Assembly: GCA_004555175.1 (NCBI GenBank)
Contig: SFJE01000008.1
Span: forward strand, 4,849-68,848
DNA: 64,000 bases
Reading direction: 5' to 3'
From: Lentisphaeraceae bacterium
Lineage (GTDB): Bacteria > Verrucomicrobiota > Kiritimatiellia > RFP12 > DVOR01
A model generated the notes under the pieces. The model was not told the origin of the DNA. It did not search any database and saw only the letters and a program-made list of their open reading frames with translations. Made by a program: the position numbers and the translations under genes. Of this stretch, positions 44,701 to 50,162 are shown piece after piece (position 1 is the first letter of the stretch; each line of letters starts with the position of its first letter).

Positions 44701-45210
44701 GCCATCGGCCGAGCCATCCACCGTTGACCAGGTGAGCAGATTGGTCATATCGCCCGGACGGACCTCGTAGGCAAAGCGTAGCGTCGCCGCGTCAGAGCCC
44801 TGGCCAATGTAATAGGCCACGGCCGTCTCGGTCTCAACGCTCTTCGCTTCCCCGGTGGCCAACTCCGTGTTAGCAATCCCATTCTTCGTGCTCTGGCCGC
44901 GCAACGGAATCGAGAGCTCCAAATAGGGGCGGTCGATCGCGCCGGCAGCGGCCGCGTCGAAGTTATTGGAGCCGAAGGTGAACGCGGTGCCCACATCCTT
45001 CAACTTTACGTCGAAGTAGACCGTATCCCCCGGACCCAGCGCACGCGCACCGGGTTGTGCGGCGGCATTTTTGCTGACGCGCTTGGTAATCGCTTCAATC
45101 CGCACGTCCGACTGCAAATAAGAGTCGAGCTCTGCGGCATACGCATGACCCACGCAGAAGACGCTCAGGACTGCGCCTACTGCCAGAAGGAATGTCTGCT
45201 TCAGTTTCAT
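32701..45210 (-). CDS. Giant secreted protein with TSP3-like calcium repeats and a LamG domain
   Basis: A 4169-residue protein. The start is ATG 45210 with MKLKQTFLLAVGAVLSVFCV beginning a signal peptide cut near AYA. The first ~1000 residues look like repeated beta-sandwiches. From ~1020 there are about seventeen Asp-rich DxDxDGxxD motifs (DQDGDGIKNGAEY ~1320, DTDGDGMPDGWE ~1800, DSDGDGLLNFEE ~2350, DADGDGWSNWAEA ~3160, DLNGNGKRDAWEPWG ~3900), typical of thrombospondin type-3/dockerin-like calcium-binding segments. Residues ~2485-2695 form a LamG/concanavalin-like domain (LECWVKPDADNGDETILIDR; WNHVAVVYDGSRLSIVLNG). No sorting signal was recognised. It follows a lipoprotein gene after 41 bp, so the pair is probably one operon. 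Likely a surface adhesin or matrix protein. Confidence 0.88.
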   Translation of the reverse strand: MKLKQTFLLAVGAVLSVFCVGHAYAAELDSYLQSDVRIEAITKRVSKNAAAQPGARALGPGDTVYFDVKLKDVGTAFTFGSNNFDAAAAGAIDRPYLELSIPLRGQSTKNGIANTELATGEAKSVETETAVAYYIGQGSDAATLRFAYEVRPGDMTNLLTWSTVDGSADGEPIFGGTLAAIRVTGHLNTVAGQQIAGLTAQTLTKASTADLTAENTTRPWTVSGYLFSVGASFQDGALVENDQDLSYGSLYQGLTPVMISTRDGAPAAAFQTTTLASKCYLWVEAKDATNTWKYVPAGVTALNPDNTEIKAGVFDDTTPLADAFSTAYAAKFNGPTKTTATAFNAQTFFVNIPASVAAGTQVRLCYGVRRDATETATLFASQEFELQASPVIEAPASGYTVESYEMTRSADGNIPLPEAAKLGAKYQALAGHSVRGGELKIAAGDPAVSVTISKSNLGGYGTVYASVEMISAQNGASCVPNRYYVPLDPQSATDYALTLSIKENATGGDTYYRICVPQLEAVGNQAVDEPFYLKVTSSRKRAKISLTVGDTGSLGKEYVQGSLPADYILKYTLSVEKTEPTTRYFKIAPVTSDNTFIPETAVFAGGDGRSVHAALKEYAGLQRTASGTMGSSTLVVTLPSNAASVDFYIACMNDLPQEYLSGAAIEWTEGGTTISKTLPAGGLLLSAASCSNDGSNVNALDICEVMAQPDVVNVAPVINSDSAPTGGSTGIALNFSFTFTDATADYLVAKMDFGEGNPEFILFADEDRMVALMGQTAWEAKVAELERDYGAPTGSFANGGANRKSRNAKGLETAKFSKVYSDTAAPAWYFAVYDPNSAMDTRAGTFNLTTSQIFTFYTIKNETRPATGYVRWAGDTSTPDDTGFTWSFGKNYTWAGKAKSGSNTTVMVEAIPFAAGANTPAGYTTISTVRDSFFYKWGARHTDYEALLPTNSTDLYESTLALNRAFVSGGGQATESAQWQDIILEAVFVAEYLPGDAYTAFAENPETPYLYALGDYNSDGVPDGWILRNVGADDAGRAIVESTTSQANVAADGDNLPAAGWGIGDAAYRLGSSDGRLTTEKPCELTGSPFGYKLRIRGRDDALNAADGQGNWLSNPAWVVLMHPEGEVGDELVVIPAKRDGEELVASWKQVRLNTSGLSEVAGVTVAFTAANRIPYSAGEVDAEGWAPVIDEAGNPIKAGSEGYVLSNVMVQTNARDDNYECFRYTYTKWAIDDTLKSTENGALFPFATVAETTAAMAGKVDEYTGTEVEGTYFFVDARVPNGLLIDEPFYVDRLTDGALDPRKTSWLERFNGLGADQDGDGIKNGAEYYFWYYASRIAWASVYANDDGIQVNEALWPAIDLRNRVVSDENPLAANRDVDFATNERFTMGRRYRTSYDPDAADKAYFTFDENDRLVPHADASFGKGNYWEPMPAADVLAAFNPYASSATADPDGDGLMNAEEFAIGTNPIDCDTDNDWMLDGWEVRADLDPLNLNGKNDASLNPDNDFFARAIVKPYATFHHLFKATVAVPDPNDPTGPTANSPFTTPVNAAYYYDYEANGFYLLSDDLASSASVTLSRDAELIAWADGKDYVTAWENAEPLVAEMPAQPRIIRDFDVYKAFGFNFRTAWIDSMVYASAINNKVSAFGNAVNTISFSNREEFNYYVKSGQYIDPKNADTNGDGCPDGWEAYVGLRPYTISGTQDGAVDWDLDGLTAAEEFQCRASHLSGTSVAWPDSLQNITKYDTTWVNKVFPTDPWNPDTDFDGIWDGKEGDSAYTYSPSDGSIKGGGCDPTNMDTDGDGMPDGWEYCYGKVATTTTTNEEGETVTTTTTASILGPDPTDPNDYDYDYDRDGLTQYQEYFTGLLRQNRYDLGPNAARIYKDFGGELTTHSGKTCWKTIPSVYSATVDLLNPVEVPSADYQYIAATTDGSVYETFTINPLIQALATTAPAAQRLRATSTDDLENKTFAPAITDAYNRLWAASIIFPSDLQLEDYGLNPEPEEDASEETQKAYDAVNALRSDIDALDAAWMRALAASDETPSNPLFTALTDEPSANTISQIYALIARIDTDFATLEALGDAPQPVIKALVTGDSKTLWTARKAQIYKALDDAFNAPGDPIYAAMATRSGDSGATYTYAPAATTLPAAEDSEYEEAVAAATSPLIQELYRAATRGYVGGVVADENDDSVYLAPLGIHMPMRTVANRKDLGTTVFLGLPIATEATLGAQWPSISVGGNAPFLTTSPLVADSDMDGMDDYWEVFHGINPTLGDYASEVISNDSDSNYSVDRLGTIYSTLVAPPRKANANVVYSTLAPSFLNPFGNEPFEVGRVTGYDYYSYPWLAGVPFADSDGDGLLNFEEAVNPSASNPAHYGTDPSPLWMTDPDNPNSFVSRFYNLLNVNNGANITFDGLTLDADAMRASDFLTLMPFTFVAHGGDAAPLSAVTSVLPYEINEGYDTDGDGIGDMTELSSSTIYRGDPQTLRTPDRQQAAYFGGKGVMQSHITTQFGPMALTTFTLECWVKPDADNGDETILIDRPWRFNEGAENLGDIRHNFVLGLRKEGGLFKPFAYYTGAGTTADVGLAPQVSPTVTCGEGIKAGEWNHVAVVYDGSRLSIVLNGVENAAVSSSLIPANGVLSLKNDGLDDVQRFTYRNAPLLIGAEPKFETAAAGRTPQWVPDLGDADSDVEFADIYKNAYKGFIDEVRIWNGARTVNQINEKRRSGFTQAELLAFRLAAFNARYTGGGYYENDVPVYPVAIYTFNDLLAGARIPANDATNTPATAANAPWERYPGEKLVGGDDTPGSFTYRRKGFLATKGGNNPLIDQDTLPEETELFTSFYTLTAPKNLRSKCYNTAAAGAEPQSEFVPMAHNTIDHLPVADVERATAQNYLVETLTNGSPSLTMPSGAVENLKTVDSVYWTPYAAGREVETEQTYNVKTTGNPYGYRYLGVQTFDVEAYTVRSAFTTRYAGDLLIYGDAFAKYDFESWDNSPSTDPSAGSGDGTGTGGAASRPSGSDWFDYASGSDANLTDKQLSNGGAWLEENIAVGQTKDSDSDRMPNWWENYYGLDPEDPTGSNGPHGDDDGDFLTNYAEYLAKADPTKYSTVGNGVPDFHAPIWFRRGRPTFGLLYTDNDFMEDHWEAVNRSNLMNVDTYDAQGDADGDGWSNWAEARANFKSGRHSTDPNKVSSVSKSGEVIFEMPTPALRLTVDYFGSQDAYTNATENAKILVHAYTAKNNNSAPDATFKLPLSTSAAASGEGGSLSQTLNYWNRGILEGYLHMGNVVPGSVNFVYKRAMKSSSGNAEEKEVSFTFSDDETGSLVYTQKLGTFLNGKYSTVTVSQKVGTVDYDTGKFSVDFTDETFWTDNVYTVTNSGTTTTDGGSTVENYTFYDRTEFLGTVSYNYAIIPGTSNTFTLVKPDSGYLKEGANNFFVFADLDGNGEWNDGEPAGVPDQHNVDIGFDLVNKPLHVALTTKAPAGSVRLDVKSILGVLITEDNTNDAVTGDNSSITNPTTKQPLNPSLFNTGLDYYLVLTEFENVATGTPTTNPGSVVYKTLYNTKKPYLTEDEIFGYNASGLPGTDASNQKAASYKVYLLPSTVDQGDSSTWMNYNIAVVTNHFSALDAASTKLVSPIGGAVRGNTELTFEWLSNVQVPTFTLKITKVEDALGKSANTVVYEKQVRGVTPCAVAKGADGSLVEQFTYRYQLPRGLGELNAAGNTVFGDGLYNYTLSLNPYNGSAHVLNGSFRIQLTDSGDPDLREVAAAEKDTSWNTQDSFYVRAKIRYTGVLKDDGDFGGRRLMIEAHYSGSFNGDPVASTSDILAYDKVAADGSYADTETLADGTTSPVVKNLRNRCVRMVRDRFYPDGATAENAKFFGTRFDAEVRGLPTADPVYLVAYFDLNGNGKRDAWEPWGYATQGLDATSGFYFDPLAVKPVNNGRDYQVEFYIQDVDTDNDKLADSWEWVSAGKPTAAFDTWCGTFTGTLANHNGTPRASDIWTVNSTGSLSLTAYGAQLYGLKATSVPDANGAVRVEGLPEDLSTAQELMEMMDPDVALKLTAEGYTSYGLTVKSITTSGDAVTLAWDVTAALGVEDGATYDLTQVFADNSATTAVYAVYGKATLGDEAWTKLGEVKVANLTDPAIELSADQIQIDGQPASFFRVILSAKTAETTLAD

Positions 45211-45251
45211 AGTCTCTAACCTCACGTAAAGGGGGAGGGAAATCAAGCGGT

Positions 45252-45941
45252 TTACTCTTGGGATTTAGAAGGTAGGACGGGCACGCCCGTCGTTTTAGAA
45301 AGGACTTCAACCGTTGGCACCTCCAACGGCTTGACAGGGGGTTCCACTGCCGCCGAAGCGGCCGGACGTTGCGCCGGTGCGGTCGGCTGAATCGCCCCCC
45401 GCACCGGGAGCCCGGCGGCCTGGGCTGCAGCATCGGCCTCGGCCTTCATCGCCTTGTAGGCCTCGATATTGGCCAACATGCGCTGACGAATCATCGCCTG
45501 ATTGGCCTGGCGCTTGGCCTCAACGGCCTCCGCGGCCGACTGTTGCGCCGCCAGGAGCTCCTGGTAATAGGCCTTCTTGGAAAGCTGATCGGCAATCATC
45601 GCCTCCGAGGGCGCCTTGCCCAACTTCTCGGTCATTGCCTTGACGACTTGTGCGCGGAAGCTCTCACACGCCTGTTTTGCCGCAGCGGCCTCACGCTGAA
45701 GCGCGTTCATCTCCTGGGCCGCGGCATCGATTTTTGCAAGATATTCTTTGTCTTGCGCGCGCTCCTGCGTAGAAGCTGCGCCGGGATAACCCTCCGGGAA
45801 GCGCGCATCGAGCTGCGCATAAGGATCGGCCGCCGCCGGTGTTTCATCCTTCCCGCATCCTGCAAAAATCACACAACTACAAAGCATTATGCCGCAGAGG
45901 GCAAGGCTCACTTCCCTCTGCAGAAGGCTCCACTTCTGCAT
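45252..45941 (-). CDS. Lipoprotein upstream of the giant protein
   Basis: A 229-residue lipoprotein. Start ATG 45941 is chosen because AAAGAGG precedes it; an ATG at 45968 lies 8 bp after the -10 and could serve as a leaderless start. The signal ends CVIFAGC with Cys29. Residues ~50-175 are Ala/Glu/Lys/Gln-rich and probably coiled coil (AAAAKQACESFRAQVVKAMT; ANIEAYKAMKAEADAAAQAA). The C-terminal ~55 residues are a Pro/Val-rich linker. Its position before a giant secreted protein suggests a periplasmic helper or anchor, but this is context only. Confidence 0.75.
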   Translation of the reverse strand: MQKWSLLQREVSLALCGIMLCSCVIFAGCGKDETPAAADPYAQLDARFPEGYPGAASTQERAQDKEYLAKIDAAAQEMNALQREAAAAKQACESFRAQVVKAMTEKLGKAPSEAMIADQLSKKAYYQELLAAQQSAAEAVEAKRQANQAMIRQRMLANIEAYKAMKAEADAAAQAAGLPVRGAIQPTAPAQRPAASAAVEPPVKPLEVPTVEVLSKTTGVPVLPSKSQE

Positions 45942-45976
45942 AAACATCCTCTTTGCTAACTCAAGCATACGTCGAT

Positions 45977-46005
45977 AAACTACCACATCCGCCCCCCGCG
46001 CGCAA
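45977..46005 (-). promoter_or_regulatory. Promoter of lipoprotein-giant operon (TTGCGC-17-TAGTTT)
   Basis: TTGCGC (46000-46005), 17 bp, TAGTTT (45977-45982) with extended TGTGG. The -35 and spacer (GCTTGCGCGCGGGGGGCG) are identical to those of folD. Confidence 0.6.
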
Positions 46006-46027
46006 GCGCTTTTTGCCCCACCCTCGC

Positions 46028-46070
46028 CCCGGATTTCCCAGCGAATCCGGAGCTTCCGGAGAGACCGGAG
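46028..46070. repeat. TCCGGA-type dispersed repeat
   Basis: CGGATTTCCCAGCGAATCCG and AGCTTCCGGAGAGACCGGAG, related to the repeats at 11.7 and 29.26 kb. It lies just past the murJ stop. Confidence 0.5.
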
Positions 46071-46087
46071 CACGGCCACAGCGCATT

Positions 46088-47644
46088 TCACCGTCGCCGG
46101 AAGCGACGCTCAAAACGCGCGAGCGCGGTGCGGGCTGTCTGCGGCAGGAGCGCCAAGCAGGCGAGGGCGTAGGCCGCCGCGCCCAGCGCGATGAGCAGCG
46201 GCAGACGCAGGAGGAGCGGCCAGGCGGGGAGGAGGCGATCGGCTGCCACGAGGAGCGCAGCCATCGCGGCGACGGCCACGGCCACGCGCGGCGCTTCACG
46301 CAGGAGGGGGGCAAAGTTGGGCCGGAAGGTGCCGCGCCGGCGCAAGAGGTGGAGGAGGATGAGGGTGTTGAGGAGCGAGGAGAGGACCGTCGAGGCGGCG
46401 ATGCCGGCGTGGCGCCAGCCCTCGGGGAGGAGGAGGACGGAGAGGACGTTGCAGGTCACGTTGGCGAGGATGCACCAGGAGGCGACCTTGACCGGCGTGC
46501 GCAGGTCCTTTTGCGCGTAGAAGAGCGGGACGATGACCTTGTTGGCCGAGAAGATGAGCAGCCCGGGGGCGTAGGCGAGGATGGCGCGGGCAGTCCAGAG
46601 GGTCGATTGGGCCGTGAAGGCGCCGCGTTGATAGATGAGCGCGACAGTGGGCTCGGCTAGGAGCATCAGCCCCAGGGTCATCGGCGCCATTAAGAAGAGG
46701 AGATTGCGCAGCGCCTGGCAGAGGGTCTCGCTGGCTTGGTCGTGCGCGCCCTCGGCGAATTGGCGCGAGTAGGTGGGCAGGAGGACGGTGGCAAAGGCCG
46801 TGCCAAAGAGTCCTAGGGGCAAGTAGATGATGCGGTCGGCATACTCCAGCGCCGAGGGCGCCCAGCTGGCGCCATAGAAGGCCAACCACCCATCCAGGCA
46901 GATATTGATTTGCGCCAAGGCAATGCCGAGCGAGGCCGGGCCCATCTGCAGGAGCACGCGCCGGACGTAAGGCGAGGCACGCCAGCCGCGCAAGGTCGGC
47001 CGCAACACGTAGCCCACGCGCCGCAGCTCGGGCAACTGGAAGAGCACCTGCGCCACCCCGGCGAGCAGAATGCCCCAACTCACCGCGCCAATGCGCCAAT
47101 AGCCCTCGGCCGGCAGGAAGGGGCAGACCCCCACCAACGCCGCAATCCACACCACATTGAGCACCACTGGCGTCAACGCCGGAATGGCAAAGCGCTCATG
47201 CACCTGCAGCATTGCCGAGAGAATCGCCGCCACACAGATGAGCACCGCATAGGGCAACATAATGCGCATGAGCGGCATCGCCTCCGTCCAGCGCGACGCT
47301 TCGCCGCAGAGCCGCTCCACCCCAAAAGTCGCCGCAATCCCAACGCCCACCAGCAGCCCCAGCGCGCAGATGAGCAAGCCCAGGATGCGCGAAGCGAAGC
47401 GCTGCGCCCGCGCACGCCCCTCCGTCCGCTCAATCTCCGTAAAGATCGGGATAAACGCCGCCCCCAACGCCCCCTCGCCAAAGAGCCGCCGGAAGAGATT
47501 GGGCACGCGAAAGGCAATCACAAAGGCGCTCTGCAGCGTACTCGTGCCAAAGAAGTGCGCCATCACCACCTCCCGCACCAACCCAAAGACCCGGCTCACC
47601 CCCGTCATCGCACTCACCACCCCAACCTTACCCAATAACTTCAT
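46088..47644 (-). CDS. murJ: Lipid II flippase MurJ
   Basis: A 518-residue MOP-superfamily transporter that moves lipid II across the inner membrane for peptidoglycan synthesis. About fourteen helices; the N-terminus SAMTGVSRVFGLVREVVMAH FFG (MurJ signature) is followed by AFRVPNLFRRLFGEGALGAA and FIPIF, both diagnostic. The central cavity Arg residues are in these segments. The length is normal. Its ATG overlaps the stop of the HUH-fusion gene by 4 bp (ATGA), so it is translated from the purF-like/lpxK operon. The C-terminus is Arg-rich. Confidence 0.95.
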   Translation of the reverse strand: MKLLGKVGVVSAMTGVSRVFGLVREVVMAHFFGTSTLQSAFVIAFRVPNLFRRLFGEGALGAAFIPIFTEIERTEGRARAQRFASRILGLLICALGLLVGVGIAATFGVERLCGEASRWTEAMPLMRIMLPYAVLICVAAILSAMLQVHERFAIPALTPVVLNVVWIAALVGVCPFLPAEGYWRIGAVSWGILLAGVAQVLFQLPELRRVGYVLRPTLRGWRASPYVRRVLLQMGPASLGIALAQINICLDGWLAFYGASWAPSALEYADRIIYLPLGLFGTAFATVLLPTYSRQFAEGAHDQASETLCQALRNLLFLMAPMTLGLMLLAEPTVALIYQRGAFTAQSTLWTARAILAYAPGLLIFSANKVIVPLFYAQKDLRTPVKVASWCILANVTCNVLSVLLLPEGWRHAGIAASTVLSSLLNTLILLHLLRRRGTFRPNFAPLLREAPRVAVAVAAMAALLVAADRLLPAWPLLLRLPLLIALGAAAYALACLALLPQTARTALARFERRFRRR

Positions 47645-48960
47645 ACGCCTTCCTCCTGCCTCACCAGAGCCGCCGCCCTAGCGAGGCTGTCAATCTCGCG
47701 CGGCTGTTGCCCATGATAGTTCACCGCTGCCGCGCCCTCGCCAGCCAGCCACTGCGCCAAGCGATTGAGCGCCACTGCATCTTGGCGGGTCATTGCTTTA
47801 GCGGCCGGCTGGTACGGCCAAGCGGCCGGCGCAAGCATCAACAATCGCCCGGCACAACAGGCCTCGAAGGCGCGGCCGGCGGGCTTGTTCAGTTCACTGA
47901 AGCCGCAATTGTGTAGGGTAATCAGCGAATAACCAGCCTGTAAGGCCTCGTAGGCAATCTGCCGCTCTCCATCACTGATGCAGGGCGAGAGCAGAACGAC
48001 CCCGGCGCGCGCGGCCTGCAACCACGCCGCACGCTGTTCGGCAAAAAGCGACGAAGCAAAGACCGCCACGCGCGACCCATCGGCGCGGCGACGGATGTGG
48101 CCCACGCCATCGCGCCGATAGATAAAATCGCGCCGCGACACTTGCACCTGGACGAGCGGCCGCTGAAGCAGAAAGCGATTACCCAAGGCCATAAAGTGCG
48201 CCGTCTCCCCGGTGCTCAGCGGAACGGCCAGTTGATGGACCACGCGGAAGAGGGCGGGATGGGCGCGCTTGAGGGCCAACCGGCGCGGGTTGTCGAGCAA
48301 GTAAGCCCGCTCAGTGCGATAACGTGCGCGGGTCCAGAGGATGGCATCATGGAAGCCGGGGGACCAAAGGCTCCCTCCGGCGAGCAAGCTCGCCGGCACG
48401 CCGGGGGGTGCCGCCGTTGGCGGACACCAACCGCCCCCCTCGCCTCCGGCGGGGGAATGCCCCGCACCAGGCCCGGCGGCGGAAAGCGTGACACTGGGGG
48501 TGGCGGGGAGAAGCGTTGCGGAGGGTGTGGGGGTCAGCGGTGTGCAGGGCGCAGCATGGTGTCCGCCGGAGGCGGCACCCCCCGGCGTGCTCGCGAGCTT
48601 GCTCGCGAGGGTCCGTGCCATCGCGGTGGTGCGGGCCTTAAAGCTGCCGATAATCTGCCCCAAAGGGTGCTGCTGCGGCGTTCGGACCCGCAGAATGCCG
48701 TGCAGATGTTCTGGCATTAATTGGAGTTCGCGCGGCTCTACCCCGGGCCACGCTTCGGCCAGGGCCTGCCATTGCGCTTGCACACACCGCCCCAGCGGCG
48801 AGGGCTCTAGGCGCGCCTCTACGTCTGTACCGACCACCTCGCCTAGCCAGGGGCGGGTGCGGTCAGCGAGCGTCAGCGTCACCATATAGGTGCCGGGTTG
48901 CCGATAATCCCAGTTTTCGGCCCGGCGCGCCATTGAGGCCTTCGTCTCACAGCGCGGCAT
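47641..48960 (-). CDS. HUH (Y1/RAYT-type) transposase homologue fused to a Rossmann-like (SLOG/DprA-like) domain
   Basis: A 439-residue fusion. Residues ~16-117 and ~196-245 form a Y1 transposase domain: NWDYRQPGTYMVTLTLADR, then LQLMPEHLHGILRV with HUH (His85-Leu-His87), LGQIIGSFKARTTAMAR, LWSPGFHDAIL and YLLDNPRRLALKRAHP. No Tyr occurs between residues 88 and ~215; Phe107 sits where RAYTs have the nucleophile. Residues ~250-430 form a second domain (VAVFASSLFAEQRAAWLQAA; GVVLLSPCISDGERQIAYEA; AFEACCAGRLLMLAPAAWPY) resembling nucleotide-binding SLOG/DprA folds; I know of similar fusions annotated 'transposase' in gut Bacteroidota. Residues ~118-195 are a low-complexity insert encoded by an inverted repeat pair. 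Overlaps lpxK (TAATG) and murJ (ATGA). Confidence 0.8.
   Translation of the reverse strand: MPRCETKASMARRAENWDYRQPGTYMVTLTLADRTRPWLGEVVGTDVEARLEPSPLGRCVQAQWQALAEAWPGVEPRELQLMPEHLHGILRVRTPQQHPLGQIIGSFKARTTAMARTLASKLASTPGGAASGGHHAAPCTPLTPTPSATLLPATPSVTLSAAGPGAGHSPAGGEGGGWCPPTAAPPGVPASLLAGGSLWSPGFHDAILWTRARYRTERAYLLDNPRRLALKRAHPALFRVVHQLAVPLSTGETAHFMALGNRFLLQRPLVQVQVSRRDFIYRRDGVGHIRRRADGSRVAVFASSLFAEQRAAWLQAARAGVVLLSPCISDGERQIAYEALQAGYSLITLHNCGFSELNKPAGRAFEACCAGRLLMLAPAAWPYQPAAKAMTRQDAVALNRLAQWLAGEGAAAVNYHGQQPREIDSLARAAALVRQEEGV
48377..48609. repeat. REPIN-like inverted pair of 53-bp palindromic units inside the HUH-fusion gene
   Basis: Unit 1 at 48377-48429 and unit 2 at 48557-48609 are reverse complements of each other at about 46 of 53 positions. 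Each holds a 9-bp stem (CCGGCGAGC-AA-GCTCGCCGG, or CTCGCGAGC-AA-GCTCGCGAG), the invariant CACGCCGGGGGGTGCCGCC and a second stem (GGTGCCGCC/GGCGGACACC). They are separated by 127 bp of GC-rich DNA. The open frame is kept throughout. Confidence 0.85.
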
Positions 48961-50147
48961 TAGGTTTCCTTGGGCTTTTGCTTGAAGCAGATGCGGCAGA
49001 CGGCGTCGTGGAAGTTGTCGGCGCCGTGGAGGATTTCAATTTCAATGCGCAGGTAGTAAACGGGGACGGCGACGGCGGAGAGTTTGGGGAAGCGGACGGC
49101 GTCCTTTTCGGTGGTGATGAGCGCGTCGCAACCGAGGTCGGCGGCGCGGTTGACCACATTGATGACCTCCTGGGTGGCATAGCGGTGGTGGTCGGCATAC
49201 CGGACGCACTCAACGAGCTCGGCGCCATAGCCGCGCAGGAAGTTCTCGAAGCTCTGGGGGACGGCGATGCCCGAGAGGGCGAGAACCTTCTTGCCGTTGA
49301 GCCAGGTGAGGTCGCGATTGGTTTTGCCGTAGACATTCTTGAGGCGCTTGGGGGCGTGACGGCACTCGATGATTTCGGCGTGGCGGTTAAAGCGGCGGAT
49401 GCGCTCGCGCAGGGCGGCGGAGTTGCCGTCGGACTTGGTAATAAAGATGAAGTCGGCGCGGCGGATATTCTTCGCATTCTCGCGCAGGACACCGCGCGGG
49501 AGCATATTGCCGTTGCCAAAGGGATTCATCTTGTCGACGAGGACGATGTCGTGGGAGTGCTTGAGGCGCTGATACTGGAAGCCATCGTCGAGGATCAGGG
49601 TGTCGCAATTAAAGCGGCGGATGGCGTAGCGGCCGGACTTGACGCGGTTGCGGTCGACCAGGACGACCACGCCGGGGAGGTTGGTGGCGAGCATATAGGG
49701 TTCGTCGCCGCCGGTTTCGGAATCGAGGAGGACGCGGCGGCCATCGCTAACCACGAGCGGGGGCTCAATCTTATCGGAGAAGATGCGTTGGAGGAAGGGC
49801 TTTTCTTTGCGCCGGTAGCCGCGCGAGAGGATGGCGACCTTGCGCCCCTCCTTGGTGAGCTCGCGGGCGAAGATCTCCACCACGGGGGTCTTGCCGGTGC
49901 CGCCGGCGGTGACGTTGCCCACGCTGATGACCTGCACGCCCAGCGGCCAGCGGCGCAGCACGCCCACGCGGAAGAAGTACATCCGCAACCAGACCACCGC
50001 GCCATAGATCTTCGAGACGCCCTTCAGGAAGCCGAGCAGCACCTTGGGCCAGAACTCCGTGACCTGCTTATCGGCCCCCTCCAGCTGAATGAGGGGAATG
50101 ACATAACTCTCCAGCCGTTCGACCAGGCGGACGCGGTTCTTGGACAC
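48960..50147 (-). CDS. lpxK: Tetraacyldisaccharide 4'-kinase
   Basis: A 395-residue inner-membrane enzyme that phosphorylates the 4' position of the lipid A precursor. The N-terminal membrane-associated segment is followed by the Walker A VISVGNVTAGGTGKTPVVEI (~75-90), RGYRRKEK, GDEPYMLA, LILDDGFQYQRLKHSHDIVL (Walker B with DDGFQ), GNGNMLPRGVLRE and ITTEKDAVRFP near the C-terminus, all typical of LpxK. It is longer than E. coli LpxK (328) because of an N-terminal ~40-residue extension. Its TAA overlaps the ATG of the HUH fusion by one base, and it follows the purF-like gene by 15 bp. Confidence 0.95.
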   Translation of the reverse strand: MSKNRVRLVERLESYVIPLIQLEGADKQVTEFWPKVLLGFLKGVSKIYGAVVWLRMYFFRVGVLRRWPLGVQVISVGNVTAGGTGKTPVVEIFARELTKEGRKVAILSRGYRRKEKPFLQRIFSDKIEPPLVVSDGRRVLLDSETGGDEPYMLATNLPGVVVLVDRNRVKSGRYAIRRFNCDTLILDDGFQYQRLKHSHDIVLVDKMNPFGNGNMLPRGVLRENAKNIRRADFIFITKSDGNSAALRERIRRFNRHAEIIECRHAPKRLKNVYGKTNRDLTWLNGKKVLALSGIAVPQSFENFLRGYGAELVECVRYADHHRYATQEVINVVNRAADLGCDALITTEKDAVRFPKLSAVAVPVYYLRIEIEILHGADNFHDAVCRICFKQKPKET

Positions 50148-50162
50148 GGCGCGCGGCTCCGG

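Noticed and set aside
41842..44727. 961-codon plus-strand open frame
   Set aside because: Same shadow effect opposite the N-terminal part of the giant protein; no start signals or recognisable domain.
47641..48960. Complete insertion sequence around the HUH gene
   Set aside because: No terminal repeats or target duplication at the gene ends; both ends overlap neighbouring genes by 1 and 4 bp, which an IS insertion would not produce.
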